Assembly: GCF_000797465.1 (NCBI RefSeq)
Contig: NZ_JSWG01000012.1
Location: 62,001 to 126,000 of the forward strand
From: Psychroserpens jangbogonensis
Lineage (GTDB): Bacteria; Bacteroidota; Bacteroidia; Flavobacteriales; Flavobacteriaceae
DNA length: 64,000 bases
Reading direction: 5' to 3'
Below the pieces are notes generated by a model that saw only the letters and a program-made list of their open reading frames with translations, was not told where the DNA came from and made no database searches. This document shows, piece by piece, positions 30,193 through 39,264 of the stretch (position 1 is the first letter of the stretch; each line of letters starts with the position of its first letter). A program made the translations under genes and the position numbers.

Positions 30193-30669
30193 TTAAAATC
30201 TAAAGTGAGAGAATGCCTTATTTGCTTCAGCCATTTTATGAGTATCAACTCTTTTCTTAACAGCTGCACCTTCTTCTTTAGCTGCAGCTAAAATTTCAGC
30301 AGCTAATTTTTGTGGCATAGATTTTTCATTTCTTTTTCTTGAGAAAGATATCAACCACTTCATAGCTGTTGATACTTTTCTGTCTGGACGAATTTGCATT
30401 GGAATTTGGAATGTAGCACCACCAACACGACGACTACGTACTTCTACGTGAGGCATTACGTTTGATAAAGCATCTTTCCATGTTTCTAAAGCTGTTTTTT
30501 CTTCGTCAGTTTTCTTTGATTCTACAATGTCAATTGCATCATAGAATACTTTAAAAGCTACAGACTTCTTTCCATCCCACATCATCATGTTAACGAAACG
30601 AGTTACTAACTGATCGTTAAAACGTGGATCCGGTAAAAGCGGTCTCTTTTTTGCTGCTCTTTTTCTCAT
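30193..30669 (-). CDS. rpsG: 30S ribosomal protein uS7
   Basis: This 158-residue 16S rRNA-binding head protein ([40 protein letters not shown]) represses the str operon in E. coli. It lies 22 bp after rpsL. Confidence 0.97.
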   Translation of the reverse strand: MRKRAAKKRPLLPDPRFNDQLVTRFVNMMMWDGKKSVAFKVFYDAIDIVESKKTDEEKTALETWKDALSNVMPHVEVRSRRVGGATFQIPMQIRPDRKVSTAMKWLISFSRKRNEKSMPQKLAAEILAAAKEEGAAVKKRVDTHKMAEANKAFSHFRF

Positions 30670-30691
30670 GTCTTCTTCTTAAAGTTTTAAA

Positions 30692-31066
30692 TTACTTCTT
30701 AGGGCGTTTTGCACCATACTTAGATCTACGTTGTGTTCTACCTGCGACACCTGCTGTGTCTAAGGCACCACGAACGATGTGATATCTAACTCCTGGCAAA
30801 TCTTTTACCCTTCCACCTCTAACCAATACTATCGAGTGCTCTTGCAAATTGTGTCCTTCACCACCGATGTATGCATTAACCTCGTTTCCGTTTGTTAAAC
30901 GAACCCTTGCTACCTTACGCATTGCTGAGTTTGGTTTTTTAGGAGTCGTCGTGTAAACACGAGTACACACACCACGTCTTTGTGGACACGAATCTAAAGC
31001 AGCCGATTTACTCTTCTTGGTTATTTTGGCTCTTCCTTTTCGTACTAATTGTGAAATTGTTGGCAT
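30692..31066 (-). CDS. rpsL: 30S ribosomal protein uS12
   Basis: This 124-residue decoding-centre protein has [20 protein letters not shown], and the [20 protein letters not shown] block carries the usual streptomycin-related residues. The Lys of TPKKPNS (streptomycin position) is wild type. It is the first gene of the cluster and has a perfect promoter and a 5' hairpin upstream. Confidence 0.98.
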   Translation of the reverse strand: MPTISQLVRKGRAKITKKSKSAALDSCPQRRGVCTRVYTTTPKKPNSAMRKVARVRLTNGNEVNAYIGGEGHNLQEHSIVLVRGGRVKDLPGVRYHIVRGALDTAGVAGRTQRRSKYGAKRPKK

Positions 31067-31091
31067 ATATTTCTATATAATTATTATTTAA

Positions 31092-31107
31092 CCCTCTCTT
31101 TAGAGGG
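31092..31107 (-). other. 5' end hairpin of the str-operon transcript
   Basis: CCCTCT-AAAG-AGAGGG forms a 6-bp stem within a few bases of the predicted transcription start. It may stabilise the mRNA end or act in regulation. Confidence 0.5.
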
Positions 31108-31110
31108 CTG

Positions 31111-31141
31111 CAAAGGTAGAAATAAATTTGAGTTTTTCAAA
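31111..31141 (-). promoter_or_regulatory. Consensus Bacteroidota promoter of the ribosomal cluster
   Basis: On the minus strand TTTG (31138-31141) and TACCTTTG (31111-31118) are separated by exactly 19 bp. This is a perfect match to TTTG-N19-TAnnTTTG. It drives rpsL and the genes that follow. Confidence 0.85.
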
Positions 31142-31214
31142 TGCTAAGCCATTAATTTTTAAAAGTTTTCAAAATTATTTTATCTCTTGCATATTTTTAC
31201 TTGGTATTTTGCGT

Positions 31215-31222
31215 TAGTTTTG
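31215..31222 (+). promoter_or_regulatory. -7 promoter element of the Omp85-like gene
   Basis: TAGTTTTG matches TAnnTTTG and ends 16 bp before the ATG at 31239. No -33 element is clear. Confidence 0.45.
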
Positions 31223-31238
31223 AAAAATAATCCAGTAG

Positions 31239-32927
31239 ATGTCTAGTAAATTTCATATTTATATAACTTTAATATTTTGTCTATTTTTTGTGCAAGTTTA
31301 TTCACAGAGTCTAGAACTTAAGGTTTATGGAAGTGATAAAACTGAAACTAAGATTATAGATTCATTAGGTTATGAAAATTATTTCAAGGATTATAGTTCA
31401 CTTAGTAAGGAGGTTGATTCGTTAGCTAAACGATTATTATCCATTGGCTACATAAACAGCAAGTTATTAGATCTCAAAAAAAAGAATGATTCGTTGCATG
31501 AGGTACAGTTCAGTTTGAAAACACGTTTTAAATCCATTACCATAAATCATAACGGTTTAATAGATGAAGACATTTTAAAACTAAGTGATTTAAAATTCGA
31601 CGGAACTTCGTTTACTCTTCCAGTTTCAAAATTAGAACAAACCTTAGAATTTATAAACGCCGAAATTGCTAATCGAGGCAAACCCTTTTCTACACTTCAA
31701 CTTATAGACATTAAACTAGAAAGCGAAACGAGTCTATCAGCAAGTTTAGAACTATCGCAACCTTTAGAGCGTACAATTGATAAAATAATCATTAAAGGTT
31801 ATGAAAAGTTCCCAAAGACATATGTCAAACGGTATATGAAAATAAAAATCGGTCAACGTTTTAACTTAGCTCGTATTAAAGAAAAAACTTCTGAACTTAA
31901 TGACTTACGTTTCGCCAATCAGATTAAAGATCCTGAAGTTCTTTTTACAAAAGATTCTACTATACTCTATATGTACATAGAAAAATCTAAGAGTAATTCT
32001 TTTGATGGTTTTTTAGGATTTGGAACAAATGAAGATACCAATAAAATTGAATTTGACGGTTATTTAAACTTAAGTCTTACAAATAATCTTAATTATGGTG
32101 AAACCTTAAAATTGCTTTATAAAAGCGATGAGAATGATCAGCAAACCTTTGATGGTAAAGTAACAATGCCATACATGTTTGGTTCTCCATTAGGTGTAGA
32201 AGTCAACCTTAATATATTTAGGAAAGATTCGACGTTTGTAACAGCCAGACAATCTGCAAAACTCAATTACCAAATTAATTCTAACCATATAATTGGTATT
32301 GGTTTAAGTGGTGTGAATTCTTCTGACTTATTAGACACTGAAGTCTCGTCCATAAACGATTTTAATTCGAGCTACTATTTTACGAATTATGTGTTTACTC
32401 AACGTCAGAATTATGATTTTCTATTCCCTGTAAATTTCTTGTTCGATATTACTGCAGGATTTGGAAATAGAACGTTTGATGATATCAAAGAAGACCAAAC
32501 AAAATTTGCCGTCAATACATTTAAGATTTTTAATCTTAATGATCGGAATAGCATTTATGTTAGAGGGAGTGGTCAACTTATAGATTCTGATTCTTTCCTT
32601 GAAAATGAACTTCCTAGATTTGGAGGAATTAACTCTATTCGTGGTTTTGAAGAGAATAGTTTGATTGGTAATCTATTTGGAGTGATCAATACTGAATATC
32701 GCTATCGCTTAAACCGAGACATTTATGTGCATTCGGTTATTGATGCAGCCTATTTTGAAAATAAGATAAGTGACCAGAAAGGAAAATTATTTGGTTTTGG
32801 TTTTGGTTTTGGTCTACTTAGTAAGGCTGGACTGTTTCGCTTTAATTATTCTAGTGGAAAAACAGAAAATCAACAATTCAAATTATCCGATTCTAAAGTA
32901 CATTTAAGTTTAACGGCTACTTTTTAA
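31239..32927 (+). CDS. Omp85-family outer-membrane protein with POTRA region
   Basis: This 562-residue protein has a signal peptide (1-22), an N-terminal part with one or two POTRA-like repeats (around IDKIIIKGYEKFPKTYVKRY at 183-202), and a C-terminal beta-barrel of the Omp85/TpsB type. The barrel includes a SIRGFEEN motif matching the diagnostic (L/I)RGF loop, and the C-terminus is aromatic (SLTATF). It is shorter than BamA and is not beside the bam or skp genes. It may insert or export proteins at the outer membrane; the client is unknown. No secreted partner gene of two-partner systems is adjacent. Confidence 0.75.
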   Translation: MSSKFHIYITLIFCLFFVQVYSQSLELKVYGSDKTETKIIDSLGYENYFKDYSSLSKEVDSLAKRLLSIGYINSKLLDLKKKNDSLHEVQFSLKTRFKSITINHNGLIDEDILKLSDLKFDGTSFTLPVSKLEQTLEFINAEIANRGKPFSTLQLIDIKLESETSLSASLELSQPLERTIDKIIIKGYEKFPKTYVKRYMKIKIGQRFNLARIKEKTSELNDLRFANQIKDPEVLFTKDSTILYMYIEKSKSNSFDGFLGFGTNEDTNKIEFDGYLNLSLTNNLNYGETLKLLYKSDENDQQTFDGKVTMPYMFGSPLGVEVNLNIFRKDSTFVTARQSAKLNYQINSNHIIGIGLSGVNSSDLLDTEVSSINDFNSSYYFTNYVFTQRQNYDFLFPVNFLFDITAGFGNRTFDDIKEDQTKFAVNTFKIFNLNDRNSIYVRGSGQLIDSDSFLENELPRFGGINSIRGFEENSLIGNLFGVINTEYRYRLNRDIYVHSVIDAAYFENKISDQKGKLFGFGFGFGLLSKAGLFRFNYSSGKTENQQFKLSDSKVHLSLTATF

Positions 32928-32957
32928 CAACATTCACTTCATCTTATACCTAATATT

Positions 32958-32981
32958 GACGCCTAAAAAGCGTCTTTTTTT
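32958..32981 (+). terminator. Intrinsic terminator after the Omp85-like gene
   Basis: GACGC/GCGTC (arms 32958-32962 and 32970-32974) precedes seven T residues. TACCTTTA (32983-32990), a near -7 box, follows at once. Confidence 0.75.
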
Positions 32982-33101
32982 ATACCTTTAACCCATTGAA
33001 AAAGAAAAATAATTCTTGAATTGAATTGATTTCCTCGAAATCGTGATTTTTACAAGGAACGCGACACGAGTACAATCATTCTATTCGACAATAATCTAAT
33101 T

Positions 33102-34745
33102 ATGACTTTAAAAAAAATTGCGTGTCTTTTAATATGTATTGCTTCTAGTTCAATATTAATTTCACAAAACACGGTAGGAGTTCTTTCGTATAATCAAACG
33201 GACACCTACAACGGATTAACACTATTCACTTCTCAAACTGAAACCTATTTAATAAATAGTTGTGGTGAAGTAGTAAACCAATGGACTAGTGCTTACCCTC
33301 CAGGAAATGCCGTTTATCTATTAGAAGATGGTTCTTTATTAAGAGCTGGAAAAGTTGGAAATACTACTATAGTTTTTGGTGGTACAGGAGGAATTGTTGA
33401 AAAATTTGATTGGGATGGCAATCTAACTTGGAGTTATACCGTATCAAGTGATACTACGTTACAACATCACGATATTTTCCCAATGCCTAATGGAAATGTT
33501 TTAGTGCTTGCTGTTACTATAATGTCAAATGCTGAAGCAATACAAGCAGGACGTGATCCAAGTTTCCTTACAGATTCTATACTTTATAACGAGCAAATAA
33601 TGGAGATTGAACCAGTTGGTGTCGATCAAGCTAATATCGTTTGGGAATGGAATGTCAAGGATCATTTGATTCAAGATTTTGATGTAACAAAGGACAATTT
33701 TGGTGTTGTAGAAGACAATCCTCAATTACTCGACATTAACTTTTTAGGTGGTTTAAGCGGAAGTGCGAACTGGTTACATGTGAATTCTATTCAGTATAAT
33801 GACAATCTAAATCAAATCGTAATGAGCTCTAGACACATGAGTGAATTATATATTATTGATCATTCAACTACAACATCTGAGGCTTCAACAAATATAGGAG
33901 GCATTTACGGTAATGGTGGTGACTTTTTGTATCGATGGGGAAATCCTCAATCGTATAGACAAGGCATTCAGAGCGACCAAAAACTTTATGGTCAGCACTA
34001 TCCTCACTGGATTCCTGCTGGCTTACCAAATGCTGGTCAGCTTATCTTATTTAATAATGGCTTTTCTAGAGCGCCTAGTTTTTCAGAAGTATTTATTTTT
34101 ACACCTCCAACGACAGCTCCAGGCGTTTATGAATATGTTCCTGACACAGCTTATGGACCAACAAGCACTGATTACACCTATACCAATCCAGACGATCCTA
34201 TTAATTTCTTTTCAAGAATATTATCTAGTGCGCAAGTACTTCCTAATGGAAATATCTTGATTTGTGATGGTGATTCTGGCTATTTCTTTGAAATTGATAG
34301 TAGTAATAATATCGTTTGGGAATATATTAACCCAACTGGAGCAACGGGAATTTTATCACAAGGTGACGATCCTATTGGCATACCAAATTTAGTTTTTAGA
34401 GCTATTAAATACGATCTTGCTTATCCTGCATTTACGGGAAGAGATCTAACTCCTGGAATCCCAATTGAATTAAATTCAGGTATAAATGAACCATGTGATG
34501 TTTTAAGTACTGAAGAATTTTCATTTCAGGATTTAGCAATTTACCCAAATCCAGCAACAGACATTATTAAAGTAAACTCAACTCAACTCATTAGCAAAAT
34601 AGAGGTTTATAATAGTCTTGGAGCTTTAATAAATCAAGTAAGTGATGTTAATGAAATAAATGTTTCCAACTATGATTCTGGAATTTACTTTTTAAGAATT
34701 TCTTCAAACTTGAGATCCGTCACCAAAAAAATAATAAAACAATAA
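33102..34745 (+). CDS. Arylsulfotransferase-like beta-propeller protein with T9SS sorting domain
   Basis: This 547-residue protein has a signal peptide (1-21), then a beta-propeller whose repeats resemble arylsulfate sulfotransferases (HHDIFPMPNGNVLVLA near 125-140; LPNGNILICDGDSGYFFEID near 375-394; NIVWEYINP). A T9SS type A domain ends it (about 475-547, IYPNPATDIIKVNS to SVTKKIIKQ). ASST enzymes move sulfate between phenols. I cannot confirm that the catalytic His is conserved, so the enzyme activity is uncertain. Export to the cell surface is likely. Confidence 0.75.
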   Translation: MTLKKIACLLICIASSSILISQNTVGVLSYNQTDTYNGLTLFTSQTETYLINSCGEVVNQWTSAYPPGNAVYLLEDGSLLRAGKVGNTTIVFGGTGGIVEKFDWDGNLTWSYTVSSDTTLQHHDIFPMPNGNVLVLAVTIMSNAEAIQAGRDPSFLTDSILYNEQIMEIEPVGVDQANIVWEWNVKDHLIQDFDVTKDNFGVVEDNPQLLDINFLGGLSGSANWLHVNSIQYNDNLNQIVMSSRHMSELYIIDHSTTTSEASTNIGGIYGNGGDFLYRWGNPQSYRQGIQSDQKLYGQHYPHWIPAGLPNAGQLILFNNGFSRAPSFSEVFIFTPPTTAPGVYEYVPDTAYGPTSTDYTYTNPDDPINFFSRILSSAQVLPNGNILICDGDSGYFFEIDSSNNIVWEYINPTGATGILSQGDDPIGIPNLVFRAIKYDLAYPAFTGRDLTPGIPIELNSGINEPCDVLSTEEFSFQDLAIYPNPATDIIKVNSTQLISKIEVYNSLGALINQVSDVNEINVSNYDSGIYFLRISSNLRSVTKKIIKQ

Positions 34746-34766
34746 ATTATCTATACATAATTTAAG

Positions 34767-34793
34767 ACCACCTTTTATAAGGTGGTTTTTTTT
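34767..34793 (+). terminator. Intrinsic terminator after the arylsulfotransferase-like gene
   Basis: ACCACCTT/AAGGTGGT (arms 34767-34774 and 34779-34786) is followed by a run of eight T residues. Confidence 0.88.
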
Positions 34794-34794
34794 A

Positions 34795-34802
34795 TACCTT
34801 TG
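34795..34802 (+). promoter_or_regulatory. -7 promoter element of rlmB (leaderless spacing)
   Basis: TACCTTTG is an exact TAnnTTTG match that ends four bases before the ATG. It starts one base after the preceding terminator T-tract. Confidence 0.65.
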
Positions 34803-34806
34803 GCGC

Positions 34807-35541
34807 ATGGAAAAAGAGACTACAATTTTTGGAATTCGTGCAATTATGGAAGCCGTTAAATCTGAAGAAAACATCGATAAAGTATTTTTGCAAAAAGGAT
34901 TACGAGGTGATTTATTTTCAGAATTGGAAGAATTGCTTAGAAAAGAACGCCTCAATATTTCTTATGTTCCAGTTGAGAAACTAAATAGACTTTCTAAACA
35001 AAATCATCAAGGTGCAATAGCTCAAATAGCTCCTATAACCTTTGCTACAATTGAGGATTTAGTAGAATCTGTTTTAGAGTCTGACAAAACACCACTCTTC
35101 CTTCTACTCGATCAATTAAGTGATGTAAGAAATTTTGGAGCAATAATTAGAACTGCTGAATGCACAGGAGTTTCAGGAATTATCATTCAGAAAAAAGGTG
35201 GTGCACCAGTAAATGGAGATACTATAAAAACTAGTGCAGGTGCAATTTTCAAGATTCCGATTTGTAAGGTAGATCATATTAAGGATGCTGTATTTTACAT
35301 GCAAGCCTCAGGAATTAAAGTGATTTCTGCGACTGAAAAAGCAGAAAACACTATTTACGATGTTTCGTTTAAAGAACCTTGTGCTATTGTTATGGGTTCT
35401 GAAGGTAAAGGGATTAATCCTTCAGTATTGAAAATTTCTGATGAAACAGCGAAACTGCCAATCTTAGGAGAAATAGAATCTTTAAATGTATCTGTAGCTT
35501 GTGGAGCCTTTCTTTACGAAGCTGTTAGACAACGACGTTAA
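34807..35541 (+). CDS. rlmB: 23S rRNA (guanosine-2'-O-)methyltransferase RlmB
   Basis: This 244-residue SpoU/TrmH methyltransferase has an N-terminal substrate-binding domain (GIRAIMEAVKSEENIDKVFL) and a C-terminal knotted domain with the three motifs: DQLSDVRNFGAIIRTAECTG, IVMGSEGKGI and LNVSVACGAFLYEAVRQR. It methylates a guanosine in the 23S peptidyl-transferase loop. Other TrmH-family targets cannot be fully excluded. It overlaps the convergent rhomboid gene by 4 bp. Confidence 0.9.
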   Translation: MEKETTIFGIRAIMEAVKSEENIDKVFLQKGLRGDLFSELEELLRKERLNISYVPVEKLNRLSKQNHQGAIAQIAPITFATIEDLVESVLESDKTPLFLLLDQLSDVRNFGAIIRTAECTGVSGIIIQKKGGAPVNGDTIKTSAGAIFKIPICKVDHIKDAVFYMQASGIKVISATEKAENTIYDVSFKEPCAIVMGSEGKGINPSVLKISDETAKLPILGEIESLNVSVACGAFLYEAVRQRR

Positions 35542-36284
35542 TCCTTATTTTCTTTAAACGTATAAGTAACATCTGATTGATTATCCTCGGAAGGCAATTC
35601 GTCTTCAATCTCAGGTTCTATAATTTCAATAAAGTTTCCGTCTTCATCAAAGTGTTTTAAAAAAGGATCATTGTCTTCGTTATAATCTGGTTGTTGCCAA
35701 ACGTAACGTTCTGGTTTAGCTACAGATTTTCGGAAAATAATTGCAAAAAGTAACCCAGAAATTAATCCGCCAAGATGCCCTTCCCAAGACATGCCTTCCT
35801 TTACAGGAAACACATACCATATCATACTTCCGTATAAAAAAATAATCAAAAGTGATAAAGCAACCAATCTAAAATGTTTTGCAAAAACGCCTTTAAAGAA
35901 AATAAAACTCACAAGAACATATATCAAGCCACTCGCTCCAATATGATTTGATGGTCGACCAATAATCCAAGTGATTAAACCAGATAAAACAATTCCGTAG
36001 AGAATAACTTTCCAAGAGATTCTCCGATAGAAATAAAACAAGGCGACCGATAGAATAAATAAAGGAATACTATTATGATATAAATGTTGAATATCTGCGT
36101 GTATAAATGGGCTAAAAAAGATGCCACTTAGTCCTTCAAGCTTTTGAGGATACACTCCAAACGTTTTAATAGCAGGAAAAAAACGTACTTGTAACCAAAA
36201 TACGATCCATATCAAAAGCACAAAAAATACAGGATATGCAACGACTCCTGTAGAATATTTAAACTGTTGTTGGTTATGACTCAT
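35538..36284 (-). CDS. Rhomboid-family intramembrane serine protease
   Basis: This 248-residue protein has six predicted membrane segments. The catalytic pair is visible as Ser118 in GASG and His170 in GHLGG, and HxxxN of the second segment is H67-N71 (HLYHN). An acidic soluble tail follows. It cleaves membrane proteins within the bilayer; its substrates are unknown. I use ATG 36284 (MSHNQQQF) because a TTG three codons upstream is part of the -7 box. Confidence 0.92.
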   Translation of the reverse strand: MSHNQQQFKYSTGVVAYPVFFVLLIWIVFWLQVRFFPAIKTFGVYPQKLEGLSGIFFSPFIHADIQHLYHNSIPLFILSVALFYFYRRISWKVILYGIVLSGLITWIIGRPSNHIGASGLIYVLVSFIFFKGVFAKHFRLVALSLLIIFLYGSMIWYVFPVKEGMSWEGHLGGLISGLLFAIIFRKSVAKPERYVWQQPDYNEDNDPFLKHFDEDGNFIEIIEPEIEDELPSEDNQSDVTYTFKENKD

Positions 36285-36287
36285 CTT

Positions 36288-36295
36288 CAAATTTA
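36288..36295 (-). promoter_or_regulatory. -7 promoter element of the rhomboid gene (leaderless spacing)
   Basis: On the minus strand TAAATTTG is an exact match and is separated from the ATG by only three bases. Confidence 0.6.
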
Positions 36296-36360
36296 GAATT
36301 TAATTAGCAAAATGCTCTCCATTTATTAAAACTATGAAATATTGTCACATTCGTTTTTTG

Positions 36361-36368
36361 TAATTTTA
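36361..36368 (+). promoter_or_regulatory. Near-consensus -7 element of rarA (leaderless spacing)
   Basis: TAATTTTA matches seven of eight positions including the spacer Ns (A for the final G) and ends four bases before the ATG. Confidence 0.45.
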
Positions 36369-36372
36369 CATT

Positions 36373-37653
36373 ATGAACGAACCTTTAGCAGAACGATTAC
36401 GTCCGCAAACTCTTGACGATTATTTAAGTCAGTCGCATTTAGTTGGCAAAACTGGCGTTTTAACTCAACAATTGCAACATGGAATAATTGCTTCTATGAT
36501 TTTTTGGGGTCCACCTGGTACTGGAAAGACTACACTTGCTAATATTATTGCAAACGAATCCGACAGACCTTTTTACGCATTAAGTGCTATAAATTCTGGC
36601 GTTAAAGATATTAGAGAAGTCATTGATAAGGCCAAGCAAAGAGGCGGATTATTCACAACTAAAAACCCTATTTTATTCATTGATGAGATTCATAGGTTTA
36701 GTAAATCTCAACAAGATTCTCTATTACAAGCTGTTGAAAAAGGTTGGGTCACACTTATTGGTGCTACAACTGAAAACCCAAGTTTTGAGGTGATTCCTGC
36801 CCTACTTTCAAGGTGTCAAGTATATGTTTTAAATGCCTTTGATAAAAAAGATTTGGAAGCGCTTTTAAAACGTGCCATTAAAGATGACGATTTATTATCA
36901 AAACGAAATATAAAACTAAAAGAAACCGAAGCACTTATCAGAATCTCTGGAGGTGATGCTCGTAAATTACTTAACGTTTTTGAGTTAATCGTTACATCGT
37001 ATAACAGTGATGAAAAGATTATAATTACAAATGATGTTGTTTCTGAAAAAATCCAAAGTAATACAGTTCGATATGACAAAACAGGTGAGCAACATTATGA
37101 TATCATTTCAGCCTTTATAAAATCGATTAGAGGCAGTGACCCTAATGCTGCTGTGTATTGGTTAGCGCGAATGATTGAAGGAGGTGAAGATGTGAAGTTT
37201 ATTGCAAGACGTTTACTTATTTTAGCCAGTGAAGATATTGGGAATGCAAATCCGACCGCATTGGTAATTGCAAACAACACATTTCAAGCTGTTTCTATTA
37301 TTGGTTTTCCTGAATCTCGAATAATCTTAAGTCAATGTGCTACTTATTTGGCTACGTCACCAAAAAGCAATGCTGCATATGAAGCTATTGGTAAAGCTCT
37401 AAAACTGGTTAAAGAAACGGGAGACTTATCTGTACCTCTATCTGTAAGAAATGCACCAACTAAATTAATGAAAGAATTGGGTTATGGTGAAGATTATAAA
37501 TATGCGCATAGCTATGATAACAATTTTGCGAACCAGGAATTCCTACCTGAAGAAATAAAAAATACAACCCTATATAATCCAGGAAACAATTCTAGAGAGA
37601 ATGCGCAACGTGAATTTTTAAAGCAACGCTGGAAAGACAAATACGGTTATTAA
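36373..37653 (+). CDS. rarA: Replication-associated recombination ATPase RarA (MgsA)
   Basis: This 426-residue AAA+ clamp-loader-like protein starts NEPLAERLRPQTLDDYLSQS and has Walker A GPPGTGKTT (about 48-56), Walker B FIDEIHRF and the C-terminal MgsA helical domain (EGGEDVKFIARRLLILASED; NAPTKLMKELGYGEDYKYAH). RarA acts at stalled replication forks. It overlaps the convergent next gene by 4 bp. Confidence 0.94.
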   Translation: MNEPLAERLRPQTLDDYLSQSHLVGKTGVLTQQLQHGIIASMIFWGPPGTGKTTLANIIANESDRPFYALSAINSGVKDIREVIDKAKQRGGLFTTKNPILFIDEIHRFSKSQQDSLLQAVEKGWVTLIGATTENPSFEVIPALLSRCQVYVLNAFDKKDLEALLKRAIKDDDLLSKRNIKLKETEALIRISGGDARKLLNVFELIVTSYNSDEKIIITNDVVSEKIQSNTVRYDKTGEQHYDIISAFIKSIRGSDPNAAVYWLARMIEGGEDVKFIARRLLILASEDIGNANPTALVIANNTFQAVSIIGFPESRIILSQCATYLATSPKSNAAYEAIGKALKLVKETGDLSVPLSVRNAPTKLMKELGYGEDYKYAHSYDNNFANQEFLPEEIKNTTLYNPGNNSRENAQREFLKQRWKDKYGY

Positions 37654-38537
37654 AATTTAATATTCAAGGTTTCTAATGAGGTTGCATTACCATCATTTTT
37701 TGATAAATACCAAAACCCATCTTCTTTATAAACAATAGCATTCTGGTCTTTAACAATGAACGTGTTTTCTTTTGGTGTTTCTAAAAGTATCATGATTACT
37801 TTTGGTGTTTTATCAACCACTTGAAAACCCTTGTCTATAGGTTGAGCGTAGAGTATTTTGATGTCTTCTGTTAGCTCTTGAGGTGTTTCAATCGGTTCCT
37901 TTTTAGGCGAAGTAATAACTACTGGTACAATTACAGCTTGTTTAACTACCTTTTCTTCTTTTAGAGCAGCAACTTCTTGTTTTAAACGTTCAATTTCTTC
38001 TTGTGCAACTATAGTTTCTTCTTCATTTTGTTTAGTAGTATCAGCACTAACATTTGTTGGCAATGCAGTAATTTTTAAATCTGGTTTATAATTGTACTCG
38101 TAAAATTGAAAGGTTTGAAAAGCATCTCGTACTGCCAAATTATAAGCCACTTTAAATTCTTTTTCTCTAGTTTTTCCAATTTTTGAAGACGCTACTATCA
38201 CTCCATTACAATCCATCAGATTAATTTGAAGTCTTGTACTTAAAAAACCACCTTTAACTTTTACTAGGTCTGTTTTAAGTGCTAAACATCTATTCTGACG
38301 CAAATCCTCTGGAAAAGGATCATTTTCCAAAAATGCGGTATAGCCATATTTATTAAACAAAAATTTAGTCAAAGAATTAATTTGATACTTGTCTACGTCC
38401 TTCAAAAATTCAAATTTCAAAGGGACTATGACATACTTATAATTGTCAATAGCTTCTACATTTATTTTCTCTTCTTGAGAAGACGCATTAAAAGCAAAAA
38501 AGAAGGATAGTGAAAGAATTAGAACTATGTTTTTCAT
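37650..38537 (-). CDS. Secreted coiled-coil protein of unknown function
   Basis: This 295-residue protein has a signal peptide (1-20, ending ASSQ) and a first domain (about 30-150) with YVIVPLKFEFLKDVDKYQIN, a pattern seen in many Bacteroidota periplasmic proteins. A short coiled coil follows (about 172-195, QNEEETIVAQEEIERLKQEV), then a small C-terminal strand domain ending in VYKEDGFWYLSKNDG. No enzyme motif is visible. It lies downstream of the nucleotidase gene with a 37-bp gap. Confidence 0.65.
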   Translation of the reverse strand: MKNIVLILSLSFFFAFNASSQEEKINVEAIDNYKYVIVPLKFEFLKDVDKYQINSLTKFLFNKYGYTAFLENDPFPEDLRQNRCLALKTDLVKVKGGFLSTRLQINLMDCNGVIVASSKIGKTREKEFKVAYNLAVRDAFQTFQFYEYNYKPDLKITALPTNVSADTTKQNEEETIVAQEEIERLKQEVAALKEEKVVKQAVIVPVVITSPKKEPIETPQELTEDIKILYAQPIDKGFQVVDKTPKVIMILLETPKENTFIVKDQNAIVYKEDGFWYLSKNDGNATSLETLNIKF

Positions 38538-38574
38538 GTGAATTATCAGTTTTTTAATTTTCTAAAACGAATGA

Positions 38575-39264
38575 TTAAAGGTACATTTTTATATCTAACA
38601 AGGTCTTTACTTGCTTAATATGTGGTTCTGGATTGTTGTTATGGTAATTGAATAGAATGGCATCAAAACCGACGTCAATTGCTCCCATTATATCAGCTTC
38701 TAGACTATCACCAATCATGATACTTTCATGAGGTTTTGCATTGGCAACATCTAAAGCATATTCAAAAATAATAGGATTAGGTTTCTTAACACCTGCAATT
38801 TCTGAATTCGTAACCGTTTCAAAATACTGAGAGATATTGGCATTATCCATTTTCTTTTGTTGAGCTTCATCAAAACCATTAGTGATGATATGCAACTGAT
38901 AGAGGTCTTTTAAATGTTCTAGGATATCAAAAGTGCCATCAAATAAATGGTTGAACGTTGTTAAATACGTTATATAATCTTCAGATAATTGATTTATAGT
39001 ATCGTCTGAAACTTCCAACTTGATAGCGTCAAATGTATCTTTCAAACGCTTATAACGTAAATTTGACTTGTCAATTTTTTCTTCACGATAGAGTTTCCAA
39101 TAGTTCAAGTTAATAGGTTCATACACTGAAGAAAATTCCGATCTATCAATATCGAGTTGATGCAAATTAAATATTTTATCGAACGCTAGTGCCGAATTTT
39201 TATCAAAATCCCAAAGTGTATGGTCGAGATCGAAAAATACGTGTTTTATGTTTTTAATCTTCAT
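38575..39264 (-). CDS. YjjG-type HAD nucleotidase
   Basis: This 229-residue HAD hydrolase has motif I DLDHTLWDFD (nucleophile Asp12 and Asp14), motif II HIITNGFDEAQ, and motif III/IV KKPNPIIFEYALD with MIGDSLEADIMGA. The sequence fits the YjjG noncanonical pyrimidine nucleotidase group, which removes mutagenic nucleotides. It overlaps the preceding gene by 11 bp, so the two are translationally coupled. Confidence 0.88.
   Translation of the reverse strand: MKIKNIKHVFFDLDHTLWDFDKNSALAFDKIFNLHQLDIDRSEFSSVYEPINLNYWKLYREEKIDKSNLRYKRLKDTFDAIKLEVSDDTINQLSEDYITYLTTFNHLFDGTFDILEHLKDLYQLHIITNGFDEAQQKKMDNANISQYFETVTNSEIAGVKKPNPIIFEYALDVANAKPHESIMIGDSLEADIMGAIDVGFDAILFNYHNNNPEPHIKQVKTLLDIKMYL

Noticed and set aside
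36285-36290. TTG start for the rhomboid gene
   Set aside because: The TTG is the end of the -7 box TAAATTTG; the ATG three bases later is better.
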